From: Spartobacteria bacterium
GTDB taxonomy: Bacteria > Verrucomicrobiota > Verrucomicrobiia > Chthoniobacterales > UBA10450
Direction: 5' to 3'
DNA: 64,000 nt
NCBI GenBank assembly: GCA_003169975.1
Contig: PNAA01000041.1
Location: 657 to 64,656 of the forward strand
Of this stretch, positions 26,434-35,620 are shown in pieces (position 1 is the stretch's first letter; each line of letters begins with the position of its first letter). The translations under genes were made by a program, and so were the position numbers. The notes under the pieces are model-generated. The model saw only the letters and a list, made by a program, of their open reading frames with translations, searched no databases and was not told the DNA's origin.

Positions 26434-27123
26434 ATGATACCGAGAACGCGAAAACTGAACCGAGCATCGATGTGGGTGGCGGCAGGGTTCGTTTTCCTGC
26501 TCGCGCTGCTCATCGATCTTGCTTTCCGCCTCGGTCCCGAGTTGCTCGAACGCCGCAGGCTCCAGCCCTCGCTGGAGCTCGTTTCGCCCATTGACCTCGC
26601 CTCCCTGCCGACCGCCACGCGTTTCGATTTCCCGCTCGGCACCGAGCACGGCGCGATGGCTTATAACGCGCAGCCATTTACTGAAAACATGCATCTCGGC
26701 GACGACCTGAACGGCATCGGCGGCGAGAACAGCGATCTCGGCGATCCGGTCTTTGCCGCGGCCGATGGCCGCGTCCTGGCCGCGCGTGACGGTGGACCGG
26801 GTTGGGGCAACGTCATCATCGTGCTGCACGCCTATCGCGAAAACGGTGCCCGCAAATACGTGCAATCATTTTACGGACACGTGCAGAGCATCCTCGTCGG
26901 GCCGCGCGAGGAAGTGCGCCGCGGCCAACAGATCGCCACCGTCGGCACCGGCGGCGGAAAGTACCTGGCCCACCTCCACTTTGAAATGCGCGAGTTCATT
27001 ACGCCCTTCATTGGCGCCGGTTACCGGAAGGACACCCATGGCTGGCTCGATCCGAGCGCCTTCATCCAGGCACACCGCGGCGCGCCCGATGAAGACGTCG
27101 GAAGGAAAGATTATGTTCGTTAG
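26434..27123 (+). CDS. M23-family metallopeptidase
   Basis: 229 residues: an N-terminal signal anchor (WVAAGFVFLLALLIDLAF), then a LytM/M23 domain with HLGDDLNG (Zn-binding His and Asp) and HLHFE (HxH). Such enzymes cut peptidoglycan crosslinks or activate amidases in the periplasm. ATG at 26434; a later ATG at 26470 is possible. Its TAG stop lies in TCGTTAGGG, a variant of the window-wide motif. Confidence 0.87.
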   Translation: MIPRTRKLNRASMWVAAGFVFLLALLIDLAFRLGPELLERRRLQPSLELVSPIDLASLPTATRFDFPLGTEHGAMAYNAQPFTENMHLGDDLNGIGGENSDLGDPVFAAADGRVLAARDGGPGWGNVIIVLHAYRENGARKYVQSFYGHVQSILVGPREEVRRGQQIATVGTGGGKYLAHLHFEMREFITPFIGAGYRKDTHGWLDPSAFIQAHRGAPDEDVGRKDYVR

Positions 27124-27244
27124 GGCCACCGAATCCGGCACTCAGTCCCGCCTCCGCAATGAACCTTGGTGCGCGAAGAGAGAAAGCTGCCCCGAGATTA
27201 CCTCGGAGCAGGTCTAACACTCTTCCGCCCGGCCAAGATGGTGC

Positions 27245-28369
27245 CTAGCAGATCCTGGAAGCAGAGTCAGCGGCCTGGGCCAGATCCTGCAGCGTCTGGA
27301 AGAATTCCGGGGTCTGCCCAATGAAGAGCCCCGAGTTGGTCAAGGCGGTAACCGCCGCCATCGCGCCTGCATTCTCTACCAAGGTAGGCCGGATGACAGA
27401 ACAGCGCGGCAAGCTCGGATCGATGAACTGACAGGGCTCCGGCATGATCAAGCTCTTCTGACGCAACGGATCTCCATCGAATGCCTCCTCGATGTCCGGG
27501 AAAAATAGACCCGGAACCCTAACCTTTGGGCAATCGCCGGCGCCATCGTTCCAGATCGCAAAATGGAACACTTCCGTGCCCCCGATACTGGCCACGATCC
27601 TGAGCACGGTGAGGTCTGAGACCTTGCCCGCCATCGTAGCGTAGAGACTCGATCCCCCCTGCTCAATGGTTCCAAAATGAAAGGCCGCCGTGTTGGCGAT
27701 GGCTTGAATCTGTTTCGAGCCACTCGGAAGATCGTGTGGCGGGATGGACGGCCGATCCACAATCTCGATTAATTGCGGAAAGGTTGCACCAAAATCCGGA
27801 TTTTGATGGCTGCGGTAGCGAATCCACCAGCTGGTATCTACCGTCAGATTCATCAAGTTGGTCAATCGCCCAATCTGTTGAGCGCCAGTCGCCCGGCTGC
27901 TCGGTAGCGTGCGGAAGGCATCTAGGTTAACCGGTTGAGCGCCGACCGATGCAAGGTAGGCATTCAAGAAGGTGGCATGACTCAACTCGTCATCGGTGTT
28001 ATCGGCGATATATTGCGGGAAGTCGTCGTCGATTACTTCAATTGCCGTCATGTAGGCCTCATTGCCGGTCGCCAATTCGGTATATTGCTGCCAGAGATCT
28101 GTCTCCAGCAATTCCGCGGCAGCGAGGAAGCTCAGGATGGCGGCGTCCCCGCTGTTGATCGTGCCCGCGGTCGCGGCGCTGGCCCCGCGAGCGACTCCGT
28201 TGAAGAGCCCGGCGGCCGGCGTCAAGAGCGCCGCGCCGAGTCCGAGGCTACGAAGAAACGACCGGCGCGCCAGACGATGCGGAGGGGGCAGTAAGTCGGC
28301 GAACCGCTGCAAGTCGGTGGACTCGTCATTACCTGACTCATTGTTTGTTTGCTTGGAATTGTTTTTCAT
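27245..28369 (-). CDS. Tat-exported ferritin-like domain protein
   Basis: This 374-residue protein starts MKNNSKQTNN at 28369 and has a twin-arginine signal (ARRSFLRSLGLGAALLTPAAG, about residues 33-53). A ferritin-like four-helix domain follows, with carboxylate/His positions in AAAELLETDLWQQY and DDELSHATFLNAYL. Export before or after metal loading is implied by the Tat signal. The role is unknown; desiccation or oxidative stress is a guess. Base and codon use look less GC-biased than its neighbours, and the gene has no 9-mer copy, so recent acquisition is possible. Confidence 0.8.
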   Translation of the reverse strand: MKNNSKQTNNESGNDESTDLQRFADLLPPPHRLARRSFLRSLGLGAALLTPAAGLFNGVARGASAATAGTINSGDAAILSFLAAAELLETDLWQQYTELATGNEAYMTAIEVIDDDFPQYIADNTDDELSHATFLNAYLASVGAQPVNLDAFRTLPSSRATGAQQIGRLTNLMNLTVDTSWWIRYRSHQNPDFGATFPQLIEIVDRPSIPPHDLPSGSKQIQAIANTAAFHFGTIEQGGSSLYATMAGKVSDLTVLRIVASIGGTEVFHFAIWNDGAGDCPKVRVPGLFFPDIEEAFDGDPLRQKSLIMPEPCQFIDPSLPRCSVIRPTLVENAGAMAAVTALTNSGLFIGQTPEFFQTLQDLAQAADSASRIC

Positions 28370-28451
28370 GACTGTTCGTATTGAAGGTTGATTGTTATTT
28401 CGATGCGGAGTCAGTCTTTGACCCGGGCAAGCCTTGCGCAAGGTCAGCTTG

Positions 28452-28517
28452 GTAACAGGTCTGTTACGCGACAGCTGCAGCTATATCACTGGGTAGATTT
28501 AGTAACAAAACTGTACC
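28452..28517. promoter_or_regulatory. pair of GTAACA...TGT(T)AC operator-like sites
   Basis: The region upstream of the ferritin-like gene has a perfect palindrome GTAACAGGTCTGTTAC at 28452-28467. A similar site, GTAACAAAACTGTACC, starts exactly 50 bases later at 28502. Two spaced copies of a 16-base dyad suggest a repressor or activator site. The regulator is unknown. Confidence 0.4.
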
Positions 28518-28577
28518 GTGACTGGATCTCTTGTGAAGCCGCGCCTTGGCGGCTGCTCTTCGTGACTTGCCAGCCAG

Positions 28578-29228
28578 TCAGACCCGGCCAGCTGAGACGT
28601 TCTCCGGAACATCCAGGGCCCGCCAGAAATACCATGCAGCGACGGAGCGGTAAGGCCGCCATTTTTCGCCGATAGCATGCAGCTCCTTCGGCTTTGGCAG
28701 ATCCTTCTTGCGGAAAGTTTTGGCATAACCTTTCCGCACCCCGTAGTCGTCAACTGGCCAGACGTCGAGCCGGCCAAGGTCGAAGAGCAACATCATCTCG
28801 ACTGTCCACCGGCCTATCCCACGGACTGTCGTGAGGCGAGCGATGATCTCCTCGTCGCTCATTCGGTCCAAGGCGGCGTGCGTCGGCACGGTGCCGTCGA
28901 GCGTTTTCGAGGCCAGATCCTTGATCGCCGCGGTCTTGCTCCGCGAGAGTCCGGCGGCGCGCAGTTTTTCGTCCGGCGTGGCGATGACCAGCTCGGGCGA
29001 AAACCATTTCCGCCGCGGATAGAGGGCGCGCACCCGGCCGAAGATCGTCGCCGCCGCTTTGCCGCTTAGTTGCTGGTGGACGATCGATTCCGCCAGCGCG
29101 TCGAATGGCCTAACAAGCTTCCCCGGCTGCACGGCGAAGGGCCGGGCTTGCGCGATGAGCGCCGCAAGTTTCGGATCACTTGCGGCCAAATGCTGCGCGG
29201 GCGTGAGCGTCGCTCGCTTCACCGGCAT
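28578..29228 (-). CDS. AlkA-type DNA-3-methyladenine glycosylase
   Basis: A 216-residue HhH-GPD protein: FDALAESIVHQQLSGKAA, the helix-hairpin-helix TTVRGIGRWTVEMMLLF, and the catalytic Asp in DVWPVDD. It excises alkylated purines such as 3-methyladenine. I chose ATG at 29228 (MPVKRATLTPAQ). Co-oriented with rhlE upstream. Confidence 0.9.
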   Translation of the reverse strand: MPVKRATLTPAQHLAASDPKLAALIAQARPFAVQPGKLVRPFDALAESIVHQQLSGKAAATIFGRVRALYPRRKWFSPELVIATPDEKLRAAGLSRSKTAAIKDLASKTLDGTVPTHAALDRMSDEEIIARLTTVRGIGRWTVEMMLLFDLGRLDVWPVDDYGVRKGYAKTFRKKDLPKPKELHAIGEKWRPYRSVAAWYFWRALDVPENVSAGRV

Positions 29229-29299
29229 TTTTCGGCCAGTTTTCTGACCGTCGCGATGTTGCGCAGCGTCGCGAAGCATTTTGACAAGACCGCCTCTGC

Positions 29300-30619
29300 C
29301 TAACGACGACGCCCGCCGCCCCCGCGTCCCCCGCCCGCACGAAATCCGCCCCGGCGCGGGGCCGGTCCACGCCGCGAATCGTTAGGCGCACCCTGGCGGG
29401 GACGCCCCGGCGCCGCGACCCGCGGTTCCGCCCGGCTCCGCTCCTCGCGCGGCGGGGCCGCGGCATTGTAATCGAAACCCTCGGCGCGCTTGCGCACGAT
29501 GCCGCGACCAATGAACCGTTCCAGTGACCGCAGCGGACCGTGATCCTCCGGGGTAATAAAACTGATCGCGTCGCCGACCGCGTGGGCGCGACCCGTCCTC
29601 CCGATGCGATGCACGTAATCCTCCGAGTGCATCGGGAAATCATAATTTACGACGTGCGAAATACCGTCCACGTCGATCCCGCGCGCGGCGACATCGGTCG
29701 CCACCAGCACCCGCACAGCACCCGACTTGAAATCCTTCAAGGCGCGCAACCGTTGACTCTGCGAGCGATTGGAATGGATCGTGCCTGCCTTGATGCCGCT
29801 GCTCTCCAGCCGGCGCGCGACCCGATCGGCGCCGTGTTTCGTCCGGGTGAAGACCAACACCGTATCGAACTGCGGATCGCCCAGCAGATGTTGCAGCAGG
29901 GCCGGCTTCAAATGGGAGCGCACTTCGTAAACCAGCTGAGTCACGGTCTCCGCCGGATTCGCGCGGCGCCCGATCTCGATGATTTTGGGCGAACGCTGAA
30001 ACTCATGCGTCAGCGCTTCGATCTCACGCGAGAGCGAGGCGGAAAACATTAGGGTCTGGCGTTTTCCAGGCAGCGCCCTAACGATTTGCCGGATTGGGGG
30101 GAGAAAGCCCATGTCCAGCATCCGATCCGCTTCGTCGAGGACGAGAAATTCCACACCGGAAAAATTCGTGTGGCGTTGCTCCATCAGATCGATCAATCGG
30201 CCCGGCGTCGCGACAACAAGCTCGACCCCGGAACGGAGCGCTTCGATCTGCGGCCGCTCGCTCACTCCGCCAAAGACCGTCGCCATGCGCAGCGGCAGGT
30301 GCCTTGCATAAGCGCGCACGTTTTCCTCGATCTGGACGACAAGCTCGCGCGTCGGTGCGACGATCAGCGCCCTCATGCCGCGCCGTTTTCCACTGTCGGA
30401 TGGCTGCACGAGCTTCGTCAGGATTGGCAGAACAAACGCGGCCGTCTTGCCCGTGCCAGTTTGCGCGATGCCGATGACATCACGACCCGCGAGCACCGCG
30501 GGTATGGCGGCGGTCTGGATCGGCGTGGGTTCCGTGTAACCAGCTTCCTGGATGGCTTTGTAAATGCGGTCGTCGAGACCGAGCGAACGAAATGGCACAG
30601 TCCGCGGACTATCGGTCAA
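29300..30619 (-). CDS. rhlE: DEAD-box RNA helicase RhlE-like
   Basis: 439 residues with all helicase motifs: Q motif (PTPIQTAAIP), AQTGTGKT (I), VLDEADRMLDMGF (II), SAS (III), VARGIDVDGISHVVNYD (V) and HRIGRTGRA (VI). A Gly/Arg-rich C-terminal tail (GGFRAGGGRGGGGRRR) follows. It remodels rRNA or mRNA structure. TTG start at 30619. The TAG stop is within GCCTAACGA, and a second 9-mer copy lies 80 bases away in the tail. Confidence 0.92.
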   Translation of the reverse strand: MTDSPRTVPFRSLGLDDRIYKAIQEAGYTEPTPIQTAAIPAVLAGRDVIGIAQTGTGKTAAFVLPILTKLVQPSDSGKRRGMRALIVAPTRELVVQIEENVRAYARHLPLRMATVFGGVSERPQIEALRSGVELVVATPGRLIDLMEQRHTNFSGVEFLVLDEADRMLDMGFLPPIRQIVRALPGKRQTLMFSASLSREIEALTHEFQRSPKIIEIGRRANPAETVTQLVYEVRSHLKPALLQHLLGDPQFDTVLVFTRTKHGADRVARRLESSGIKAGTIHSNRSQSQRLRALKDFKSGAVRVLVATDVAARGIDVDGISHVVNYDFPMHSEDYVHRIGRTGRAHAVGDAISFITPEDHGPLRSLERFIGRGIVRKRAEGFDYNAAAPPREERSRAEPRVAAPGRPRQGAPNDSRRGPAPRRGGFRAGGGRGGGGRRR

Positions 30620-30652
30620 TAACCCGCAATGACACGCTATCTTTTCGCGACG

Positions 30653-31120
30653 CTACGGTTTGATAATGCGGTAGGAGGTGTTGAAGACCAACGGACCGTT
30701 CTCCGTTGCGACCGTGAAGGCGAGGGCTCCGCGATCGTTCGCCGTCGGCATTGCCTTGGCCGTGATTCCCCGCGTGAGCCCGCTCCCGTTAGTCTTGGAG
30801 TGACCCACGAATCCGGCTGGGAGACCCATCATCATCCTTCTCAAAGCCGACTCCGAGACTCTGATGAACAGCCGGCCGCTCTCGCTCTTAAAAAAATAAG
30901 GAAAGACCTTGATCCGATAATCCCCAACATAGAGCGAACCGTCGCGGCTGAGCGGGCCGGCCGCCAGTTTCGCGGTGCCGCCAGCCAATCTGCTCGAGCT
31001 GGGCGCGATCAACAGTCTTGAAGTGATGCGGCCGGCGGGATGCGACGGAGGAGTCTCCGCCGCCGCCACCGACAGTCCGAGTCCTAGAAGCGACCCGACA
31101 ATCGGGGAGAGAAGTTTCAC
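30653..31120 (-). CDS. secreted protein of unknown function
   Basis: 155 residues from GTG at 31120. A clear signal peptide (VKLLSPIVGSLLGLGLSVAAA) is followed by a mature domain containing YVGDYRIKVFPYFFKSESGR and GLTRGITAKAMPTANDRG. I do not recognise the fold. The GTG start was chosen over an upstream TTG because it gives a textbook signal sequence. Confidence 0.65.
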   Translation of the reverse strand: MKLLSPIVGSLLGLGLSVAAAETPPSHPAGRITSRLLIAPSSSRLAGGTAKLAAGPLSRDGSLYVGDYRIKVFPYFFKSESGRLFIRVSESALRRMMMGLPAGFVGHSKTNGSGLTRGITAKAMPTANDRGALAFTVATENGPLVFNTSYRIIKP

Positions 31121-31418
31121 GAGTTTGACTAAATTCCGCCCGACATTGAAACGCAAACAGCCAAGTCACAATCCGCCGATCATTTTGCGGCAATGAAACG
31201 CTTCGGCCCATCTCGTGGCCGATTCCACTTCGCGGAGACGCGTGAAGTCGAGGCTCAGATCTTCACCAGCGGCAAGTCAGTCAGCCCGTCGGTATAACTA
31301 GCCAGGAAGATCTCGTCGCAACAGGCGAACCAGCCGAAAGAAACTCCGCGGGAGAGGCGAGACGGGCTGGATCGCGACCGCTCTGGCGTCCGGCTCCGGA
31401 AACGATGTAGGATTCAAC

Positions 31419-32275
31419 ATGAAACTTTCGCCCGCATCGCAGCGATCCGCGCTCGCGGACTTCAATCGCCTCCACGCCGAAGGGTGTTTTGTCCTGCCGA
31501 ATCCGTGGGATACAGGCACGGCCATTTATCTGCAGCGCCTGGGATTCAAAGCCCTGGCGACCACCTCCGCCGGTTATGCCTTTAGCCGAGGAAAACCCGA
31601 CGGCGCCATCCCCCGCGACGAGATGCTGGCGCACATCCAAGAGGTTGTTGCCGCCACGCCGCTTCCCGTCAACGCCGATTTCCTCTCCGGCTTCGCCGAA
31701 GAACCGGAAGGAGTGGCTGCGAACGTCGCCCTTTGCCTGGCCACGGGGGTGGCCGGCCTATCGATCGAGGATTCGACCGGGAAGAATGATCCGCCGCTCT
31801 ATGAGGAGAAGCTCGCCATTCAGCGGATCGAAGCCGCCCGTCATGCGATCGTTGCGTCGGGGGCCCCGTTATCCTGACCGGGCGCTGCGAAGCTTTCCTC
31901 GTTAGGCAGCCGGACCCGCTCCGCACCTCGCTCGCGCGCCTCGCCGCCTACGCCGACGCGGGGGCGGATTGCCTCTACGCACCCGGCGCGAGCGAACCGG
32001 ATGACATTGCCGCGATCGTCAAGGCTGTCGCTCCGAAGCCGGTCAACATCCTGGTCTCTGGATTCAATTCGCATCTCTCTCTGGCGCAACTCGCCGACCT
32101 CGGGGTCCGCCGTATTTCTGTCGGCTCCGGCCTCGCACTGGTGGCGTGGGCAGCCTTTGTTCGCGCCGCCCGCGAAATCGCCGCAGACGGCTGTTTCGAG
32201 GCCCTCGCCGGCGGCATGTCATTCGCCGAGCTGAACCAACTCTTCGATCGGATCGCTCTCGCGGGATCCGCCTAG
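31419..32275 (+). pseudogene. isocitrate lyase/PEP mutase family gene with a frameshift
   Basis: The first 152 codons (MKLSPASQRSALADFNRLHA...) match the isocitrate lyase/PEP mutase family: FVLPNPWDTGTAI, TTSAGYAFSRGKPDG, PVNADFLSGFAEEP and IEDSTG. The frame then stops at 31875-31877. One frame over, the rest continues exactly as expected (VILTGRCEAFLVRQ, YADAGADCLYAPG, PVNILVSG, RISVGSGLA) to TAG at 32273-32275. A single missing base near GGGGCCCCGTTATCC (about 31860) explains it. Either a recent inactivation or a sequencing error in a short G/C run. Confidence 0.85.
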
Positions 32276-32321
32276 ACAACACCCGCAACTCAGAGAACGA
32301 TGTCACGAGGAAAACCGAAAC

Positions 32322-32798
32322 ATGTTTGGTCCCGCCGATTACGTTCTCCGTCCGCTCACGCCTGAGGACGAAGCGACCCTGTGGGAGATGCTCTACCAGG
32401 CTCTCAGCCCGGCCGGTCGTGAAGCGCCTCCCCGGGAGATCGTGCAGCGTCCCGAATACGCGCGCTACGTCGAGCGCTGGGGCGGCCCGGGTGATATTGG
32501 CTTTGTCGCCCACGACAAGAACGAGAGAATGCTGCTCGGAGCGGTTTGGCTGCGCGCGTCGTTAGGAAGCGGTCCGAGCGACGCACCGCCGGAGCTGGCT
32601 TTTGTCGTCAAGCCGGGGCATCGCCAACGTGGCATCGGCGCCTCGCTGCTTACCCAGTTCGTGCGATCCAATCCGCAGCTGTCAGCGCTTGCCTTGCGGG
32701 TCGGCGCCCAGAGTCCGGCGGTGCGCCTTCTGGAGCGCTTTGGATTCGAGATTGCAAACCAAGGTGATCAAGCCGTCGTCATGCGTCGAGAAGCCTGA
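32322..32798 (+). CDS. GNAT-family N-acetyltransferase
   Basis: A 158-residue GNAT protein with the acetyl-CoA loop VVKPGHRQRGIGASLL, and AVRLLERFGFEIANQGDQAVVMRR at the end. The substrate is unknown. ATG at 32322 follows GAGG. It begins 46 bases after the frameshifted gene. Confidence 0.85.
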   Translation: MFGPADYVLRPLTPEDEATLWEMLYQALSPAGREAPPREIVQRPEYARYVERWGGPGDIGFVAHDKNERMLLGAVWLRASLGSGPSDAPPELAFVVKPGHRQRGIGASLLTQFVRSNPQLSALALRVGAQSPAVRLLERFGFEIANQGDQAVVMRREA

Positions 32799-32855
32799 TC
32801 GGCCCGCTCGCTGGAACAACGGTCACGGTCCACCATTTCATCGTTTTGATTTCCC

Positions 32856-33443
32856 ATGTCACTGCTCGCTGAACGCGCCCTCATCATTTTGCACGACTGG
32901 GTCCAGTCGGAAAGTCTCCGAAAACACTGTTACGCCGTGGCGGACTCGATGCGACACTTCGCGCGGTTGCGCGACGCCGACGCAGACCTGTGGGAAGCGG
33001 TCGGCCTGTTGCACGATATGGATTATGAGCGACATCCAAACTTGGAGCGAAGCCCAACTGAGGGTCATCCATTCGTCGCTGCCACCTGGCTGCGCGCGCA
33101 GGGCTGGAGCGAAGAAGCCTGTCGCGCAGTCGTTTCGCACGCCGATTACGCGGGCGTCGCGCGAGTCTCAAGTCTCGAGCAAACCCTTTACGCGGTCGAC
33201 GAACTGAGCGGCTTTGTCACTGCGGTCGCGAGGGTAAGGCCGGGCAGGAGCATCCACGAAGTGGATGTGACGGCCGTCAAGAAGAAGATAAAAGACAAGG
33301 CTTTCGCCCGCGCGGTCAATCGCGAGGACATTGTGCGAGGGGCGGCTGAATTGGGCAGGCCGCTGGATGAAATGATCGCCGAAGTCATTGCGGCCCTGAA
33401 ATCCGACGCGGAGCGACTAGGTCTGGCGGGAGTCGCGAACTGA
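32856..33443 (+). CDS. HD-domain hydrolase
   Basis: A 195-residue HD protein with LRKHCYAVADSMRHFA, LLHDMDYERHP (HD motif) and VSHADYAG, then a helical tail. This fits HD phosphohydrolases acting on nucleotides or related phosphates. The substrate is unknown. Confidence 0.83.
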   Translation: MSLLAERALIILHDWVQSESLRKHCYAVADSMRHFARLRDADADLWEAVGLLHDMDYERHPNLERSPTEGHPFVAATWLRAQGWSEEACRAVVSHADYAGVARVSSLEQTLYAVDELSGFVTAVARVRPGRSIHEVDVTAVKKKIKDKAFARAVNREDIVRGAAELGRPLDEMIAEVIAALKSDAERLGLAGVAN

Positions 33444-33516
33444 GCGCGGCACGATTTCTCGGCGCAAAGCCCGCCGGCAGATCCGGATTCCTGCTTTTCT
33501 CCAGAATCGTCAGCGC

Positions 33517-33888
33517 TTAGGCCGCCAACTGATCCATCGCCTTGCGCAGCGCTTGAACGCTGAATGGTTTTTCGATCATGACATCGACATCCAGCTCGTC
33601 ATAGGCTGCGCGGACATCGATCGAGAGGTGCGCGGACAACACCATGATTTTGCCCGCGAAACTGCGCTCACGCAGGTAGCGCACCAGTTCCACGCCCGTG
33701 ACCCCCGGCATGTTGTTGTCGGTGATGACCACGTCGAAACCCGTCCGTTCCGCATCTAATCGAGCCAGGGCCGCCTCACCATCCTGGGCACTCGGGAATT
33801 CGTAGAGCGGCTGCTCAAAGATGAAGCGCATCGACTGCGCGATGGAAGGCTCGTCATCGACAGCCAGGATTTTCAGCGGAGTTCCCAT
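33517..33888 (-). CDS. stand-alone response regulator receiver protein 1
   Basis: A 123-residue CheY-like receiver: ILAVDDEPSIAQ (acidic pair), VVITDNNMPGVTG (phospho-acceptor Asp in ITDNNMP), MVLSAH (switch Ser) and IEKPFS (Lys). It has no output domain. It is a paralogue of the next gene, sharing TGxELVRxLR and GKIxVLSAHL. No histidine kinase is adjacent. Confidence 0.9.
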   Translation of the reverse strand: MGTPLKILAVDDEPSIAQSMRFIFEQPLYEFPSAQDGEAALARLDAERTGFDVVITDNNMPGVTGVELVRYLRERSFAGKIMVLSAHLSIDVRAAYDELDVDVMIEKPFSVQALRKAMDQLAA

Positions 33889-34031
33889 GATTTGAAAAGG
33901 CTCCGTTTAATCAAGCACGCGGCATGCCCCCCGTGGCGGTTCAATTTTCCCTTTCGTTCCCTCTCAAGCCTCTCATTAACAGAGGGTAACTCCAACGGAG
34001 TGACGCCAGTGGAGCGGAATCCCGCCCCGTA

Positions 34032-34421
34032 TTATGCAGTGATGGAAACTTGATTGGCGAGCACGTCGACGGCGTGCCGAAGCTCATTCATGTCGAACGG
34101 CTTGGAAAGCAACAGGTCGACGCCGAGCTCTTCGTACGCATGGACATTCTGCTCCGTGAGATGCGCCGAGAGGACGGCAATCTTGCCGCCGAAATTTTGC
34201 AAACGCAGTTGGCGCACGAGTTCGAGGCCCGTTACCCGAGGCATGCTGTGATCAGTCAGGATCACGTCGAAGGGGCGCGGAGCGGCGGCGATCTTGGCGA
34301 GCGCCTCTTCGCCGTTGGCCGCGGTCGTCACCTTGCAGCGCGGACCGCATAGGACCAGCGCCAGCAACTGAGCAACGGCGGTCTCGTCCTCGACAGCAAG
34401 GATTTTCACACTTTCCTTCAT
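34032..34421 (-). CDS. stand-alone response regulator receiver protein 2
   Basis: A 129-residue CheY-like receiver: ILAVEDETAVAQ, VILTDHSMPRVTG, AVLSAH and LSKPFD. It lies 143 bases upstream of the first receiver gene, same strand, and probably arose by tandem duplication. No kinase or output partner is nearby. Confidence 0.9.
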   Translation of the reverse strand: MKESVKILAVEDETAVAQLLALVLCGPRCKVTTAANGEEALAKIAAAPRPFDVILTDHSMPRVTGLELVRQLRLQNFGGKIAVLSAHLTEQNVHAYEELGVDLLLSKPFDMNELRHAVDVLANQVSITA

Positions 34422-34593
34422 GTCTCGGCACTAACCTAGCAAGAGGCGCGCCGCGGGCGGGCCGATGCCGGTTTTTCAGGCGTGGCGGAACATTCTCCTC
34501 CGATTTTGGAAAAAGGCTGCACCCCTGTTCCATGGCAGGAACGAGGGACGCTGCTTCCCAGCTTCGCGACACTATCAGGCGTGGTCGAGGCTG

Positions 34594-35070
34594 CTAAGGA
34601 GTCAAAAAGATTTTCCCGGTGAATGGATCCATGACTTCCGTAGAACTCGGGAAGCCGCGCACGTCGACGTAGCCTTGCGTCGGCGCGTAAGGACTGGTCA
34701 CAAGACCTGGCCTGTCCGGCACGGCCACTCCGTAAGGCACATCGCGCCGTCCCTCACGGTCGGGAGCGGCGCTCGCGGCGCGCCGTATATCCACGGGCGT
34801 CGGCTCGGGCTTGCCGTTTGGTGATACCGGGGACGCCGACTGGCTTCGAACATCCGTCGCGCTGGCGGAAGCGTCATCCTTCTTCTCGCCATCCTTGGTG
34901 GTGGTCTTACGCGCATTCCGGCTCGGTGGCTTGCTCTTGCCCAGATGCGAGATGGAACGTCCGACCTTCTTGAAGAAGTCGCCCACGGGATTCGCTGCGG
35001 CGATCGGTCCGCTCAGCGCCAGGGCGATGAAGAACGAGAAGAGAACGACTTTCTGGAGCAGGCGGACCAT
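34594..35070 (-). CDS. small exported protein with conserved C-terminus
   Basis: 158 residues from ATG at 35070. A signal peptide (VRLLQKVVLFSFFIALALSG) is followed by a Lys/Ser/Pro-rich disordered middle. The C-terminus reads SPYAPTQGYVDVRGFP, then MDPFTGKIFLTP. I recall this ending from small secreted proteins of Verrucomicrobiota; its function is unknown. Confidence 0.65.
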   Translation of the reverse strand: MVRLLQKVVLFSFFIALALSGPIAAANPVGDFFKKVGRSISHLGKSKPPSRNARKTTTKDGEKKDDASASATDVRSQSASPVSPNGKPEPTPVDIRRAASAAPDREGRRDVPYGVAVPDRPGLVTSPYAPTQGYVDVRGFPSSTEVMDPFTGKIFLTP

Positions 35071-35179
35071 GCTGCACAATATCGTGCGAAACGACGCTCT
35101 CGCGCGCGCCATTAAAATCGAATTTTCCAGACCGGCTCGGAGCGCCCCGCTCGGCTCGGCAACGAACGAGGCCGAATCG

Positions 35180-35608
35180 TCACGGCACGCGCGCTACTTC
35201 CCGCAGGGTGCGTCTCCGCATTTCCATCGCGATGAGGGCCAGGATGGTCAGAATATCGCTCGTGAGGTGGGTCATCTTCACGCTCGAATAAGTGGCCGGC
35301 GTGAGCGTCGGTTCGAGCAGGTCGCGCACCGGTTTCGGGTTCGTCGTTGCTCCCCCGCCGGCATCGAATTGCCTGATCGCGTGCAGCAGGGCAAAACGCT
35401 GCGCCGTGACGTCTTTCATCGCGCCGAGATTTTCGTAGGCGAAGAGCGCGAACAAGAGGCAGACCAGCGCGGTGGTGACGGCAGCGCGCTGTTTGCGCAG
35501 GGATGAAAACGCCAGGAGACCCCCGACGACGAGGACATAGAGATTCCAATAGGCCTGCATCGCGGTCGAGCGATCGAAGTAAAGTTGAATCAATTCGTGG
35601 TAGTTCAT
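35180..35608 (-). CDS. small membrane protein of unknown function
   Basis: 142 residues: helices at about residues 22-36 (LYVLVVGGLLAFSSL) and 43-58 (AVTTALVCLLFALFAY), a soluble loop, and a third near the C-terminus (LTSDILTILALIAMEM). It is the last gene of the lipid operon by position, 12 bases after the PAP2 gene. Confidence 0.6.
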   Translation of the reverse strand: MNYHELIQLYFDRSTAMQAYWNLYVLVVGGLLAFSSLRKQRAAVTTALVCLLFALFAYENLGAMKDVTAQRFALLHAIRQFDAGGGATTNPKPVRDLLEPTLTPATYSSVKMTHLTSDILTILALIAMEMRRRTLREVARVP

Positions 35609-35620
35609 GGCTGGGCGCGA

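Noticed and set aside
26302-26865. 188-codon N-terminal extension of the sugar epimerase
   Set aside because: It reads through a GGAGT repeat and antisense to the M23 peptidase, and the SDR fold begins exactly at the internal ATG.
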